Source of the DNA: Curvularia sp. ZM96
Taxonomy: Eukaryota; Ascomycota; Dothideomycetes; Pleosporales; Pleosporaceae
DNA: 64,000 bases
Direction: 5' to 3'
NCBI GenBank assembly: GCA_022457065.1
Contig: JAJGBQ010000006.1
Location: forward strand, 186,001-250,000
The first letter of the stretch is position 1. Each line of letters starts with the position of its first letter. This document shows, piece after piece, positions 1-12,800 of the stretch. Made by a program: the position numbers and the translations under genes. The notes below the pieces were generated by a model that saw nothing but the letters and a program-made list of their open reading frames with translations, searched no databases and was not told the origin of the DNA.

Positions 1-2394
1 TCTATATAAAAGGTCTAGTAGATGTTTATATATAGTATTATTTCCTCTAGTATCTCTAGTATTAGGATCTAATTCTTTGTCGTGTTATATATCTTATATC
101 CCACTATTTAGTATTCCTTAGCCGTTATAGTCCTATATAAGTAGTAGCTCTCCTACCTTACTATAATTCGCTATTCTTAATAGAATTAGCATTTCTCTAT
201 ATAATTAATCCACTCTAGGCGCTCGTGCGCCTCTTAGTATTCTTCCTTATAGATGTGATAATCTAACATTAGATATTCGTTTGCCTATAGATATATGTAG
301 TAGTAGCTATATTTGTCTAGCTTACTCTACTTCTTTTTATCTACGTAGTATATACAGAAATCTCTTCTATAGTTAACCTAGTAAAGCCTCTAATAGAGCT
401 TTTTCTCCCTTTCGTAGTCTTCTACTAGTTAGAACGCTAGTAGGGTAGGGTCCACGAAGAAAGGCTATTCCTCGAACGCTTTTCTAATTATAGCGTTGGT
501 CTCTATACTAGTAATAGAGAGTCGTTGGGCGCGATACGTATAGGTATCCGCCACGTAGGTAGCATCGCTATACACCTAATATTCCTCTCTACTTAGTTGT
601 TAGTCTATTTTCTTATCTTTAATTTTCTAATTAGTAGGTTCTAGAGTTGCCTATCTCGTAACCTCGTTTATCTAGACGGGTCTAGGTACTATCTCGAAGT
701 CGTCTTCTTCGTCTAAGCGTGCTTCTTCGTATAAGTCTATATCGCTAAGGTTGTCGTTTAACTTCTCGATAGATAGTAAGATAGATAGTTATACTTTTAT
801 TATTCTAATCTTTACTACTACTTACTTAACTTCGTTCCTAGAGTAGTCTCTATAGAAGTATTCTAACTCCCTATATCTAAGATATACTTTATTATCGTAA
901 CGCTTCTAGCGTTCTTCCTTAGATAGTCTATCGTTATACTTTCTAAGGTTTCTTTTCTTATTCTTAGTCTTTTCTTATACCTTACCTATTATAATAGTAT
1001 CTCTATCTTTATTAGTTTAGTTACGCTACTTCTTTATATTTACTATCGTAGGCTAGAACTATCTTTTCTTCTACTCGTTCCTTTCTTATAGCCTATTATC
1101 AATACGTGTAGCTAACTTAATTAGAGCCTATAGCGTCTTAGATTTATTATAATACACTAGACTATCTTTAACATTTTCCTTTAAGCCTACTTCGAATACC
1201 GTTCAAAGGGCTGCGTCGTCCTAGTCAATCCTAGTCTAGAGTTACTTAAACTCGGCCGTATACGCAGATACTAACTTAGTTTGCCTCAGGCGAGTTATCG
1301 CTTTCTCTACCTAGTTCTTAGCGTCTACTTCTTCAAAAATGCGTCCTATCTCTTCCTTAAAGGCATTCTAGTCTTAGAATAGCGCCTTAGTTTCGTCCTT
1401 AGTTCCGTAGGTGTTAGATAACGATATAAAGTTTTCTACGTGTGGCTATATCTACATAGCTACTCTTCCCTTTAAGAGTATACTTACTATAAGAATCTTT
1501 TCTTAGTTATTAGAAACCTAGTTAAGTCCGTAATAGAGGTCGACGTTAGTAAGAAACGTTCTTAGTTCGTTACGTCCCCCTTTATATTTCTTAGGTATGC
1601 CTATTTTAGGCTTTAGAAGTAGCCTCTCGTTCGGCGTAGCTATAAGCTGCCCTATAAGCTAGTTAACTAGACTCTACATGTCTACTAGCTGCTTAGCCTA
1701 CTCTTTTGCCTATCGCTTAAGCCTAGCTACTAACTCCCTAGGAGTAGGTTCTACCTCGGGTTCCTCTCTATTACTAGGTATAAGCATCTTATCATCCTCA
1801 GGCCTTTAGTCGGATCCTATACTAGAGACATCCGCTAAGTTGCCTTAATAAGCTATCTTACTTAGTCGAGCGACTATTAGTTAAATTCTTCTATAGAATC
1901 TATAGGTAGTTAAAGTATTACACGGGGGTTTACTATACTTACCTAGTCTTAGTCTAGGTTAGGGCAAGACTTATATAAAGTATTCCGTGCGATTATTTTC
2001 TAGCAATTTGTAGTAGAGAGAAGTTATAGGAGTTTAACTAAATATAAATAAATAATTAATTTTATAACGATAGAATAACTAAGTATTAATCTATATAAGA
2101 GAAGAACTTATAAGAGTTAACTATAACGAGTATAATAATAAAATCTAACCTATTCTTATACCTATTACTATCTACCTATCCGTTAGAGCGGCCCTTACTA
2201 TCACTAACGGTCCTGTCTGCTATAATGGCTCCCTGCTATCACATATGCTCCTGCCATCACTAACAGTTGTCCTTGGCGTGACGGCAGTCACGTGACCATC
2301 GCCCCGCGGTGATCATTACCTTTTGACGTGGCGCCCAATGGTCTCCAACCTGCGGCCCTCGTCCAGGAGAGATCCTTCGCTGTTACTTGTAACA
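1..2394 (-). mobile_element. Ty3/gypsy LTR retrotransposon, minus-strand copy, truncated by window start, RIP-degraded
   Basis: On the minus strand this reads LTR (1916-2394), then the gag region, then the start of the gag-pol junction, and runs off the window at base 1. It is the same family as the plus-strand element at 7084-14501: base 1-100 is the reverse complement of roughly 9390-9490, and the two 5' LTRs match over most of their length. No long reading frame survives; stops are mostly TAG/TAA in place of Gln/Trp codons and CpA is largely replaced by TpA, as RIP produces. Protein-level gag similarity to the other copy is visible only when stops are ignored. Confidence 0.85.
1916..2394 (-). 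repeat. LTR (5' LTR of the minus-strand gypsy copy)
   Basis: About 479 bp. The outer end reads TGTTACAAGTAACAGC on the minus strand at 2394, and the inner end is a mutated TGTTACACGGGGG seen as tattacacggggg at 1916. It aligns as reverse complement with the LTRs at 7084-7553 and 14014-14501. The GC-rich stretch at 2210-2380 is better preserved than the AT-rich half. Confidence 0.85.
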
Positions 2395-2810
2395 ACTAAG
2401 TCGAACTAGCGCTAGATAGCTACTAGATTCTCGCAGGTAGCTCGCTAGTAATTGTAAGGATAGCTCTACCGCGTGCGGAGCTTAGGAGTCCTCTTAACAA
2501 AGTTATTAATCTAGTTCTTACTAATAGGGTTACTTCTACGCTTATACAATAGTTTATTAGCTATTACTCGAACGTTAGCCTTTGTAGGCGTAAATCCTCG
2601 CGCAGACTCCTTAAGAATACGCCTAACTACAGCCTCCTCTTCTAGCTTATTTAGGCGCTTCGAATTTGGCTCGTAGTCGCGTTAGGGGCGCTTTCTAGTA
2701 CGCTAGTTAGATAGAGTACTTTAAGACACGTTATAGATAGAGGTAGCACGTCTTTAGCTTAGAACACGTTACGATTAGGAGTTAAAGAGAGCAAGTTAAA
2801 GATCTAATTT
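2395..2810 (-). pseudogene. pogo/Fot-type transposase, N-terminal fragment cut by LTR insertion
   Basis: Minus-strand translation, ignoring several RIP-type TAG/TAA stops, gives the DNA-binding N-terminus of fungal pogo-like DDE_1 transposases. Visible pieces include SIYNVS.STLSN, DYEPNSKRLNKLEEEAVVRR, ANVRVIANKLLYKR and NNFVKRTPKLRTR, that is, the HTH_psq and CENP-B-type helix-turn-helix blocks in the usual order. The reading ends at FDLV right at 2395, the outer edge of the gypsy LTR, so the catalytic part is missing here. The retrotransposon most likely inserted into an older DNA transposon. The rest would lie beyond the left window edge if the insertion is simple. Confidence 0.7.
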
Positions 2811-3990
2811 AGTATAGAAAGTCTAAGTAGTGCGTTATTAAGTCATTACGCGTTGTAGTGTCGACGTTGACGCGCCGGTGGAGCGTGATCGACTCGCTTA
2901 GGTGATCGACTCGCTTGTGAACCACGTTATATAAAATCTATCTTAAAAGCTTTTAACGTTACTTAAGAAAGTTATTTAGTACATTTACCTCTAACTTTCT
3001 TATTAAAATATGTATAGTACTAGGGATATCACACTCTATTTTACGTAATAGGAGAGTAGATCATTATAGAGTCATGATAAGGGTTTCTGCGGTAGGTATA
3101 ACTACAAACGCTGCATCCCTCTTGGGCGCTGTTTATAGGCGATAGTATGTATCTTCTTACTTTTTAAGATCGTAGGCGGTTACAACTATCTGCGCAGCAG
3201 TAGTGAGAGCTACAGCAAAGAAAGCAGGTTAGGGTTAAGTAAATACAACTCGAAAAGTAGTGTTAGGGCTTCCTATTAAACTATAGGACCATTTTTCGTG
3301 TATGTTTGTCGCTTATCGTCTACTAGGTATTATCACAGCCATTTATTACAGCTATTTATCACAGCTATACGCGACACAGGACGTTTAGGACAGGCATGTA
3401 TACTAATTTCGGTTTCTTAATTATCTTAACTACTACTTGAACATGTCCTCAGGAATCATTATACTACAATTAGTAGAGACATACTAGATAGTTAGTTAAG
3501 GGATATAGTCACAACAGCTGCTTAGCGGCGTTACTAGACGAAAGATTACACTACTTAGGCCTAGTCTAAGGCGCCCATACTAGAGGATAGGTGCTTGCGT
3601 AGTTGCTTTAATCGCTAATTAGACGCTAAGAGCCTTACTATCATGCAAGCGTTTCTGTCTAGAAACGGTACTCTCTTACGCGAAGCCCAAGACCCAAACT
3701 CTGAAGCCAGTGTCGCATAGGCAAAGTTCCGTGCTGTCTATCCGTCTATAGCGAAGAGTGAGTGGCATAAGAACATCATACCTACTCTTACGACGACAAC
3801 GTCCGTCAGCAACGTTCTTGGAACTACCAAACCAATATGTATAGGTTTGCCTAAGAAGTTGTACGGTCTCGCTTTAGAAATACGTCGATAGCAAAGAGAA
3901 AGCTTCTAAAAAGGACAAGAACAAGAGTGCTGACAAGATTAAGGGCAACGTACTAACCTTCTAGGCGTTCACGATAGTAATGCTGCTAGG
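2811..3990. other. RIP-affected non-coding stretch without recognisable gene
   Basis: AT-rich at the left, less so from about 3640. There is a short direct repeat of GATCGACTCGCTT around 2887-2915, and a TTATCACAGC-type motif repeats near 3330-3370. From 3640 the plus strand can be read with few stops for about 300 bp, but the reading matches nothing I recognise. It may be the end of a further decayed transposon. Confidence 0.4.
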
Positions 3991-4147
3991 GTTCTATAAA
4001 GCAATGCACTAGCTTGTGGATTATTACTCCTAGAGGGTTAGGATAGAGTTCTATAAAGTAATGTACTAGCTTATAGATTATTACTTCTAGAGAGTTAGAG
4101 TAGAGTTTTATAAAGTAATATACTAGCTTGCGGATTGTCGCTTCTAT
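3991..4147. repeat. 57-bp tandem repeat, about 2.7 copies
   Basis: Unit starts GTTCTATAAAG at 3991, 4048 and 4105 give an exact 57-bp period. The unit length is 19 codons, so the repeat keeps reading frame. In the plus frame each unit reads FYKxMxxLxDYYx.RVR.E with TAG where Gln is likely. The differences between units are mostly C-to-T or G-to-A, so the duplication predates RIP. Confidence 0.75.
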
Positions 4148-4546
4148 CTATCGTGCGGTAGACGACAAGATAGCTAAGACGCTTATTAGTGACTCTTTCT
4201 AACGATAACTAAAGTAGACTTAAATTTTTTAGACGTTCTAAAGTACGTTATTATATAAAGCTTTTTTTATTAGACGAATATTCGCTAGTCTAGTTATTAC
4301 TAAGAAAATAGTAGAGAGGGAAGACTAGCGTGGGCTAACTTAATAGGGCGCGCGCCTCTAAGTTAGTAGCGACGAAAGAGGTTATTGTATAGGAGTTTCT
4401 ATTAACACCTTAACACCTAATTTTTCTACTACTATACCGTACGAGTATTTAGCTTATAGACCTTATAGTTTAATTACCGCAATCGCTTTATTAGTTGCTA
4501 TTATTATAGTAGAGCGTAGGTAGGTAGGGATATTCATTATATAGGA

Positions 4547-4616
4547 GGTATTATAAGCTATAACTAACTAGTACCGTAGTTAGTCATAGCTTGCAACAGG
4601 TTACTAGTTATAATAC
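4547..4616. repeat. imperfect inverted repeat (fold-back), related copy at 6671-6712
   Basis: The left arm around 4547-4570 and right arm around 4578-4601 are near reverse complements (core AGCTATRACTAACTA). The sequence GTTATAACTAGTAACC with this core recurs at 6671-6712. More broadly, 4381-4700 and 6468-7000 share a diverged direct repeat. This resembles terminal repeats of a MITE or of the neighbouring DNA transposon family, but I could not define a full element. Confidence 0.45.
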
Positions 4617-4779
4617 CCTACTAAAATTAATCTATTACTAAAATTAAAGCTATAGAGCCCTACACAAAAGCTTTTATTACGTGATTTTTTAGTAGAGTAG
4701 TCTAATAGAGTAATAAAATAATTCTATCTACTTAAATTTCTTTAGTAGTCTAACGTTGCGGCCGCGCGTAGTAGTTTTA

Positions 4780-6460
4780 GTGGGAGGCTTAGCGGTCGAC
4801 TTAGTACTGACACTACTACTTTAACCCCCTATAACACGACGACGCTTTGTTAGATTTTAATTTTAAGACCGTAAAGCTTTTCTTTTAGCTCTATTATATC
4901 TATCCTAAAAAATTTTTATAGTTATAGTAGCGCGTTCTTGAGCTTTTTAAGCGCGAGCGGCGGCGGTTTTCGTAGCTCTTGCCTACCTGTCCTTCTAACA
5001 CTATAACTTCTTATTTTCTCGCAACTTCTTTACTATATCTACTAGATTTTTGCGTAGAATTGAATTAGCTTGTTTTAATTCTTTTATTTTTTATTTTTCT
5101 AGCTTTTCTAACTATTCTTCTTGTTATCTAACAAGATCTTGGTGGCGGGCCTCCTAGATCGATCTAGGACTCTAGATTACTGCCGTACTTTAATACTCTT
5201 CGTGCTGCTGTAGATCTAGAACCTTATTATGCTTTTTTTAGCTGTTTTTTAGTGGTTATTTTACTACGTAACTTCTCGTTTTTATAGTAAAGAAGCTTAT
5301 TTTAGACCTAGAGTAAATAGAGAGCCTAGTTAAGCTTTCTTGCTATAAGAGTCGACTTATCTAGTACTATAGTATTAAATAAATAAGAGAGCTGTCTCTA
5401 TGTATCTCTATCACTATTATATCTAAGTTCTAGATTAATCCCTAGTCGTGGTATTAAGATTTTAAAGCGTTTAAGTATAGCTTTGGGGTCTAGTAGATAT
5501 ATTCTAGTACTTTAAAAACTACTTAATATATTATTAGACGTAAAAGTCTATTTATAAGCCTACTAAAATAGGCGTATAAAGTTACTTTTCTAAACGTTAC
5601 GTAGCCCCTAACTATAGTAGAGAAGGTTAGTAATTACATTTAAGTACGCTAAGGATAGAGGCTTATATAACACTACGTCGAGTAGTTAGAGACTATAAGT
5701 AGCGTAAGAGGGAAATATTATAAGTAGAATTTAGTAGCGATTGTAGTAGTCGATAAAGTTAGAGGTTACGTGGCTACTGTGTCCGTTAAGAAGAAGAAGT
5801 TAGAAATCTCGCTTTACCTTAGCTTTTGTGAGATAATTAAAGACTTATTTAACCTAGGCAAGCGCTAGCTAATTATTACTCTACTCTAACTTACTTATAG
5901 TATAAAATATCTAGTGTTTTCCTACTTTAAGATTACAAACCTAGCTATTATAAAGACTGCTTCTTCCTTTAAAGATAATAGCTAGGTCTATTAAGCTCCT
6001 ATTAGCATAAATATAAGCTAAAGTCGTTATCTACTCGCGATTACTATCTTACAAGGCTGCTCTACTCTTCTTTTAATTCTAAAGTTGTTTTAAAAACACT
6101 CTTTTTAATCTTTTTACTACCCTATGTAAGAACCCCTTCTTATCTATATTATAGATATTATGCGGCAACACGCCGTACTAATCGATTTTAGAGTAAATAA
6201 GATTAAAGTACAATTAATAGCTAGCCTTACTATTAGCTTTTATATAGACTAAATCAATCCTAGTGGTGTTTTTAGTAGTAAGAGTGTCCCGATTCCTGCG
6301 CAAAAATCTAGTAATCTAGCTGTTAGAAGGCTCCTATTTTATAATACAAGCGGCGAAATTTTTTATTATACTTTTAGTAGACGGGAGGTTATTCTCTAAT
6401 AGTTTTATTATATATTTTATAAGCTTAGTCTCTTATTATAGGGTAAGTAATTAGCGTTTT
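4780..6460 (-). pseudogene. pogo/Fot-type DDE_1 transposase relic (Tc1-mariner superfamily)
   Basis: Minus-strand translation with stops ignored follows a fungal pogo-like transposase almost end to end. In order: TRFLRRN-like HTH end near 6300, YGVLPHNIYNIDKKGF near 6160, RVF(L/S)K, DSNREQITTLAYIYANRSL with I/V-F-K-G near 6020, a LLLLNGHSSHVTSNF-type catalytic Asp block (DGHGSH in intact relatives, here Asn) near 5775, TYSLQLLDVVLYKPLS near 5680, IYPLDPKAILKRF near 5490, and a charged coiled C-terminus ending KRRRVIGG near 4830. Dozens of TAG/TAA codons stand for Gln or Trp. Length of about 1.65 kb fits the family. It is inactive in this copy. Confidence 0.8.
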
Positions 6461-7083
6461 TGCGCGGCAGTTATATAGGAGTTATACTACGCGTGGTGTT
6501 AACGCGTTAATATTAATATCTTAATACTAAATTTTTTTATAGCTATATAGTATAATAATTCACCTTCTAGATCTTACGAATTAATTGCCGTAATTACTTT
6601 GTCGATAGCTGTTATAGTAGTAGAGTTATCACGTGTTAAAGATAGGGGGTAGTAAGGTTAATAATATAGAGGGTGTTATAACTAGTAACCTATTATAAGC
6701 TATAACTAACTACGGTATAGTACCGTACCTAGTGCCTTAGTATAGTAGCTACGAAGAGATAGTTATTAATATTACAACTTATTATTATATTTTCTATCTT
6801 TATTTAGTAACTAAGCGTCTAATTATCGTACTTAGTTACTAAGCGTTATCTATTCTCTTTTAATAAGGCGCGATTATATTGCTATTAAAGATAGCCGCAC
6901 GCTTCTAGAGATTTAACGCTATAGCCCTACATTTCCTTCTAGATAAGCTTTAGATAACTATTATTAGTTTTATAGGCGTGTTAGTATAGAAACTACTTTG
7001 ACTCTCCTGTTAGGAGATAAAGCAACTCGCCACGCCTTTTCTTTTTTAGACTATACGTTTCGAGCTTACTACTAGCGAAGGGT

Positions 7084-7553
7084 TGTTACAAGTAACAGCA
7101 AAGGATCTCTCCTTGACGAGGGCCACAGGTCGGAGACCATTGGGCGCCACGACAAAAGGTAATGATCACCGCGGGGCGGCGATCACGTGATGTGCCATCT
7201 CGCCAAGGCTAGCCATCTAAGATAGTAGTGCATGAAGAGATGGCCGCGCCATCGCAACTATCTCGCAGGAGGGAGATAGATAAGATGGCAGAACTAGAAG
7301 TAATAGATATAAGAATAGGTTAGATTTTATTATTATATTTGTTGTAGTTAACTCTTATAAGTTCTTCTCTTATATAGATTAATACTTAGTTATTCTATCG
7401 TTATAGAATTAATTATTACTTTTACTTTAGTTAAACTCCTATAACTTCTCTCTACTACAAATCGCTAGAAAATAATCGCACGGAATACTTTATATAAGTC
7501 TCGCCCTAACCTAGACTAAGACTAGGTAAGTATAGCGAACCCCCTATATAACA
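7084..7553 (+). repeat. 5' LTR
   Basis: 470 bp from TGTTACAAGTAACAGC to TATATAACA. It pairs with 14014-14501. The first half keeps a GC-rich core with TCACCGCGGGGCGG and CACGTGA. The second half is AT-rich. Confidence 0.9.
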
Positions 7554-7616
7554 CTTTAACTATCTACGGATTCTATAGATAGATTTAACTAATAGTACGC
7601 CTAATTAAGATTTAAG

Positions 7617-9560
7617 ATGTCTTATACACACTCTTAATCTTAGAATAGTGCTTAGAGACCTATCTAAGGTCTAGCACCTAGGCCTAACCTAGCACTCGAC
7701 GATAAGATGCTAACCCTAAGTAATAACGAGGACGATAATATGCGTCACGTGCGAGAACTACGAAATCTTAGGCGACAGGCCACAATCTAAGCGTAGTAGA
7801 TAGCTAGCATGCAGGAAATAATTAATTAGCTTACGAGCCAGCTAATAGCCACCTCTAATAAGAAAAGAGCTACCGCGAAACCTAAGATAGCGCTACTAGA
7901 AAAGTTCGATAGAAGTTATAACGATTTATAGACGTTCCTAACTAGCACTAACCTCTATAGTAAATACTATAGAGTATCTAATAACTAGGAAAAGATTCTA
8001 CTAGCTAGTACGTATATAAAAAGTAAGATAGCTAGATAGGTGTAGCTATACGTTAAGGACTTCCTAAAAGACATAGATAATTATAGGACTAAGGAGGAAA
8101 TACACGAGCTATTTAAGAGCTAGGAAAACTTTAAAATAGAAATAGGACGCATCTTTGGCAAAATAGATAAAAAGAAATAAGTAGAAAGAGCGATTACTCG
8201 TTTACGCTAAACTAAGTTAGTATCCGCGTATACGGCTAAGTTTAAGTAACTATAGTCTAGAATTAATTAGAACGACGTATCGCTTCGTACAGTATACGAA
8301 GTAGAACTAAAAGAAAATGTTAAAAACGGGCTTATATACTATAATAAGCTAGAGACGCTACACGTATTAATCGAGCTAGCTATACGTATTAACTATAGGC
8401 TATAGAAAAGAAATAAGTAGAAAAGAAAATAGTTCTAGTCTATAATAGCTAATACTAAGAAATATCGTAGTAATAAAGATAAAGATAGTAATACTATTAT
8501 AGCTAGCAAGATATAAGAGAAGTCTAAGAATAAAAAATCCTAAAGAAAGAGCTAAGATAGTCTTTCTAAGAAAGAACGCTAGAAGCGCTACGATAATAAA
8601 GTATATCTTAGATGTAGAGAGTTAGGACACTTCTATAGAGACTACCCTAAGAACAAAGTTAGTAAATAAGTAGTAGTAAAGATAAAGATACTAAGAGCTT
8701 AGCTATCTATCTTACTATCTATAGAAGAACCGAGCGATATACTTAGTAACCTAGACTTATACGAAGAAGCGCGCTTAAACGAAGATAATAACTTTAAGGT
8801 AGTTCCTAGACCTATTTAAGCAAACGAGGTTATGCGATAGGCAACTCTAGAACTAACTAATTAGAAAATTAACGCTATAGATATATAGTAATAATTAGCA
8901 AAAGGGGAATATTGGCTATACGGCGACGCCACGCATGTAGCGGATACCTATAGGTATCGCGCTCGACGACTTAACGTTACTAGCTACGAGGCCAACACTA
9001 TAGCTAGAAAAGCGTTCGAAGAACAACCTCTCTTTATAGACCCCACGCTACTAGAATACTAACTAGTAGAGAATTATAATAAGAAAGAAGAAATCTACTA
9101 ACAATTCTACTAGGTCGACTATAAAAGGGATTTTTGCATATACCACGCAGATAAAAAGGAGTAGAGCAAGCTAGATAAGTATAGCTGCTACTATATATAT
9201 CTGTGGGCAGAAGAATGCCTAATATTAGATTACTATATCTACTAAGAAGAGTACTAAGAGGCGCACGAGCGCCTAGAATGGATAAACTATATAGAAAAAT
9301 GCCAATTCTACTAAGAATAGCGAATCGCAGCAAGACAAGAAAGCTACTATCTACATAGAACTATAGCGGCCAAGAAATGCCGAATAGTAGAATGTAAAAC
9401 TCATAACACAATAAAGAATTAGATTCTAGCGCTAGAAACACTAGAGAAAATAATTCTATACATAAATATCTACTAGACCTTTTACATAGAAGATTAGTAT
9501 ACAGTACACTATAATACGAAGGTAAACACTAGTTATTTTCTACGTAGTACTAACTAAAAG
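7617..9560 (+). pseudogene. gag region of the gypsy element
   Basis: An ATG at 7617 opens a plus-strand reading interrupted by many TAG/TAA codons. Recognisable are a retrotransposon gag core (LLEKFDRSYNDLQTFLTSTN type text near 7890-7950), a Lys-rich linker near 8400-8600, and a zinc-knuckle remnant CRELGHFYRDYP near 8615-8650 in which the first Cys of the CX2CX4HX4C motif is still Cys or Arg. After it follows a long acidic tail region with no domain I can name. Gag would have formed the virus-like particle. The copy cannot make it. Confidence 0.75.
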
Positions 9561-9839
9561 AATAGGGATTAACGACGCGCAAATAGAACTACGAGAGAAT
9601 AGACACCTAGAAAAGAACTTATACTACATAGGTATAGTAATTAGAGATTATATTATAGGAACGCCTATCTAGATTACTTAGTAGCTAAGCAACAAGCTAG
9701 AAGATTCCCTAAGAAAAAGAAGAGGTTGGAGAAAGGCTGACGCTCTTAGCTAAAAAACTAGGATGCCGCTAGGGATAGGGTCAAGCTAGTGAAGGTAGTC
9801 CTAAAACGACCCTTAGACAAGTACAAGTTACTAGTAATC

Positions 9840-12800
9840 GCGCGTTAGAACTAACGGCGATTGTGTATATATATAGACACGAAATAAAAGCGTTTATAGA
9901 CAGTAGAGCTGTAAGAACTATAATCTTACTAAGAATAGTAGAGAAATACGGAATACCCTACTAGAATAAGGAAATTCCGCTAGAGATAGTATTAGCTAAA
10001 GAGAAACCTATAGCCTACGGAAACGGCACGATTAGGCTAGAGACTAAGTTAGTGACACTAAAAGTGGCAGATATAGAAAGCTAAATAAATATTAGTATTA
10101 TAGACCTAGAAGAAACGGACCTACTAATTAGTTATAACTAGCTAGATACCTATAACCCCGCTATCGATTAGCGAAAGAAGACAATACTTAGCTAAGAACC
10201 TACGCGTAAGGTTGCTAGAGTATAAAAGAAGACACGCCTAACGAATTAGAGCTTAACCTAGGACAGGAGATTTAGCAAGATCTCACCGCATAAGATCGCG
10301 AGAATCTATACGAAGAACTCTTAGAAAGTAGGAGTTATTTAGATAAGACGAGTCGCGCCTACGAAGGACAGACCCTTACTACTAGATATACTAGATATAT
10401 ACTAAACAAACGAGTTTAGAGAACTATTTAAGAAAAACGAGACAATAGACCTAGCTAAACACTAGAATTAGAATTATAAGATTATCCTAGAAGAAGGAGC
10501 GAAGTTGACGCTAGGAGGCATGTACCTAATAGCGCCCGAGCACGATACTAAGCTATAGGAATACCTATAAAAGAATTTAAAGAAGAGATTTATTTGACTA
10601 GGATATAGCCTAATAGCCTCTCTAATATTGTTCGTAAAGAAGTCTAATAGTAAATAGCGACTATGTATCGACTACTAAAGGTTAAACGCTAGTACTTAAA
10701 AGAATTAATATCCCTTACTACTAATATTAGAGCTTATAGATTAACTCTAGAGAGCTAAGTAGTTTACAAAGTTTAACGTTCGAGAAGGATTTTATAGAAT
10801 TAGAATTAAGAAAGGAGACGAATAGAAAACAGCGTTTAAAACAAAGTATAGACTATACGAGTATACGGTTATGCCGTTTAGTTTAACAAACGCGCTAGCA
10901 ACCTTTTAGTTAGTTATTAATAGCGCTCTCTACGAGTACCTTAGAATCTTTATTACCGTATATTTAGACGATATACTAGTGTACTCTAGCAGGACCCTTA
11001 ACGAACATATCGAATATGTAAAGAAAGTACTTAGGAAGCTTAAGGAATACAAGCTATACCTATAGCTAGGAAAATACGAATTCTACGTTAAAGAAACGGA
11101 ATTTCTAGACTTTATTATCTTAACTAAAGAAGTTAAAATAAACCTAAAGAAGATAGCAACTATACAGGAATAGCTAAAACCTAAAATAGTTAAAGACGTG
11201 TAATCCTTTCTAGGATTTACTAACTACTACTAGAAGTTTATTAAAGATTATTTAAAAATTACTATACTACTTTCTAAGATTATAAAGAAAGAAGTAGAAT
11301 TCTAGTAGAAAAAGGAACATTAAGAAGCGTTTAAACGGATTAAATAGATGTTCCTTAAAGCACCTATACTAGAAATATATAACCTAAGACGAAAGACGCG
11401 AGTTAAGACTAACGCGTTAGACTATACACTTAGAGCTGTATTATTATAGTAGTGCCTAGACGGGAAATAGAGACTAGTATTCTACTATTCTAGAAAGTTC
11501 TTAAGAGCAGAACTTAACTACGATATTCACGATAAAGAGCTACTTAGAGTAGTTAATACCTTTAAATAATAGGAAGTGTACCTATTAGGACTTCTAGACA
11601 CGATCGAGGTTTTTACTAATTATTAGAACTTAGCGAGTTTCATAACAACTAAGAAACTTAACTAGCGATAAGTCTAATAGGCCGAAATATTAGCTTAGTT
11701 TGACTTTAAGATTACGCATTAAGCAGGATCGCTTAATAGAGTAGCGGATGCCCTAAGCTAAAGATCTAATTTACGCGAAGAAGGCCGAAAGGAGCCTCAC
11801 GATATAGTACTAATAAAGATGCTAGATAACAGCCTTAAGTACAACTAGCTAGAACTAGCTAGAGTAGCCAAGATGGCCGAGTAGGTAGAAATATTATAAT
11901 AGTAGTAGTAGTAAAAAGCCGCCAGCTAGGTCCGCAAGGACGGAGAAAATAACCTTGCTAGGTTCCTACTAGACAAATAGGAACTCTAAAACGAAAACAA
12001 AACCTACGTACTCTCGCATATAAGGTCAGACCTTATAAAGGAACTATATAAGTCGCCAGAGTATAGATATATAGGAGTAGAGGAAATAGTTAGACGACTA
12101 AGTAAGATATTTAGCATACTACGCTTACGAGTAGAGGTGTAGGAGATCCTAGGCAACTATTTAGCATGTTATTAGAATAAGCCTAAGAGACATAAGCCCT
12201 ATAGCCTATTATAGCCCTTACCGCCACTAACACGACTATAGAGTAGCGTGACAATAGACTTTATAGTAAAGCTCCTAAAGTTACTAGAACTAGAATTAGC
12301 TCGACTTTACGACACTATCTTAGTAATCGTGTGCCAATTAACTAAAGAAGTAAAGTTCGTGCTAATAGAAGAGACTATTACGGCAGAGAAATGTGCGTAC
12401 GAAGTTACTAAGACACTAGTATTAGAGCATAGGATGCCTAAGGAATTTATAATAGATAGAGATAAGCTATTTACGTTAAAGTATTAGTTAACGTTCTTAG
12501 CAAAAATAGGAATAAAGAAGAAGCTATTAACTAGCTTTTACCTAGAAACTAACGGATAAATAGAGCGAACAAACTAGACACTAGAACAATACTTGCGAAT
12601 ATACGCTAATAAGCTATAAGACAACTAGGTTAAACTCTTACTAATAATACAATTAGCCTATAATAGTACAAGATTGGCGACTACGAAGCACTCGCCACAC
12701 TACGCTAATTATAGGTATAAGCTAGTTGCTTATTAAGACCTAAAGAATATTAAAAGTATCGTAGTTAGAGTAGACGATAAAGCTTAACTAATACGAGAAT

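Noticed and set aside
9034..9333. 99-codon minus-strand frame inside the gypsy element
   Set aside because: It lies antisense to the gag tail, has Ser/Leu/Tyr bias from AT-rich RIP sequence and no family resemblance.
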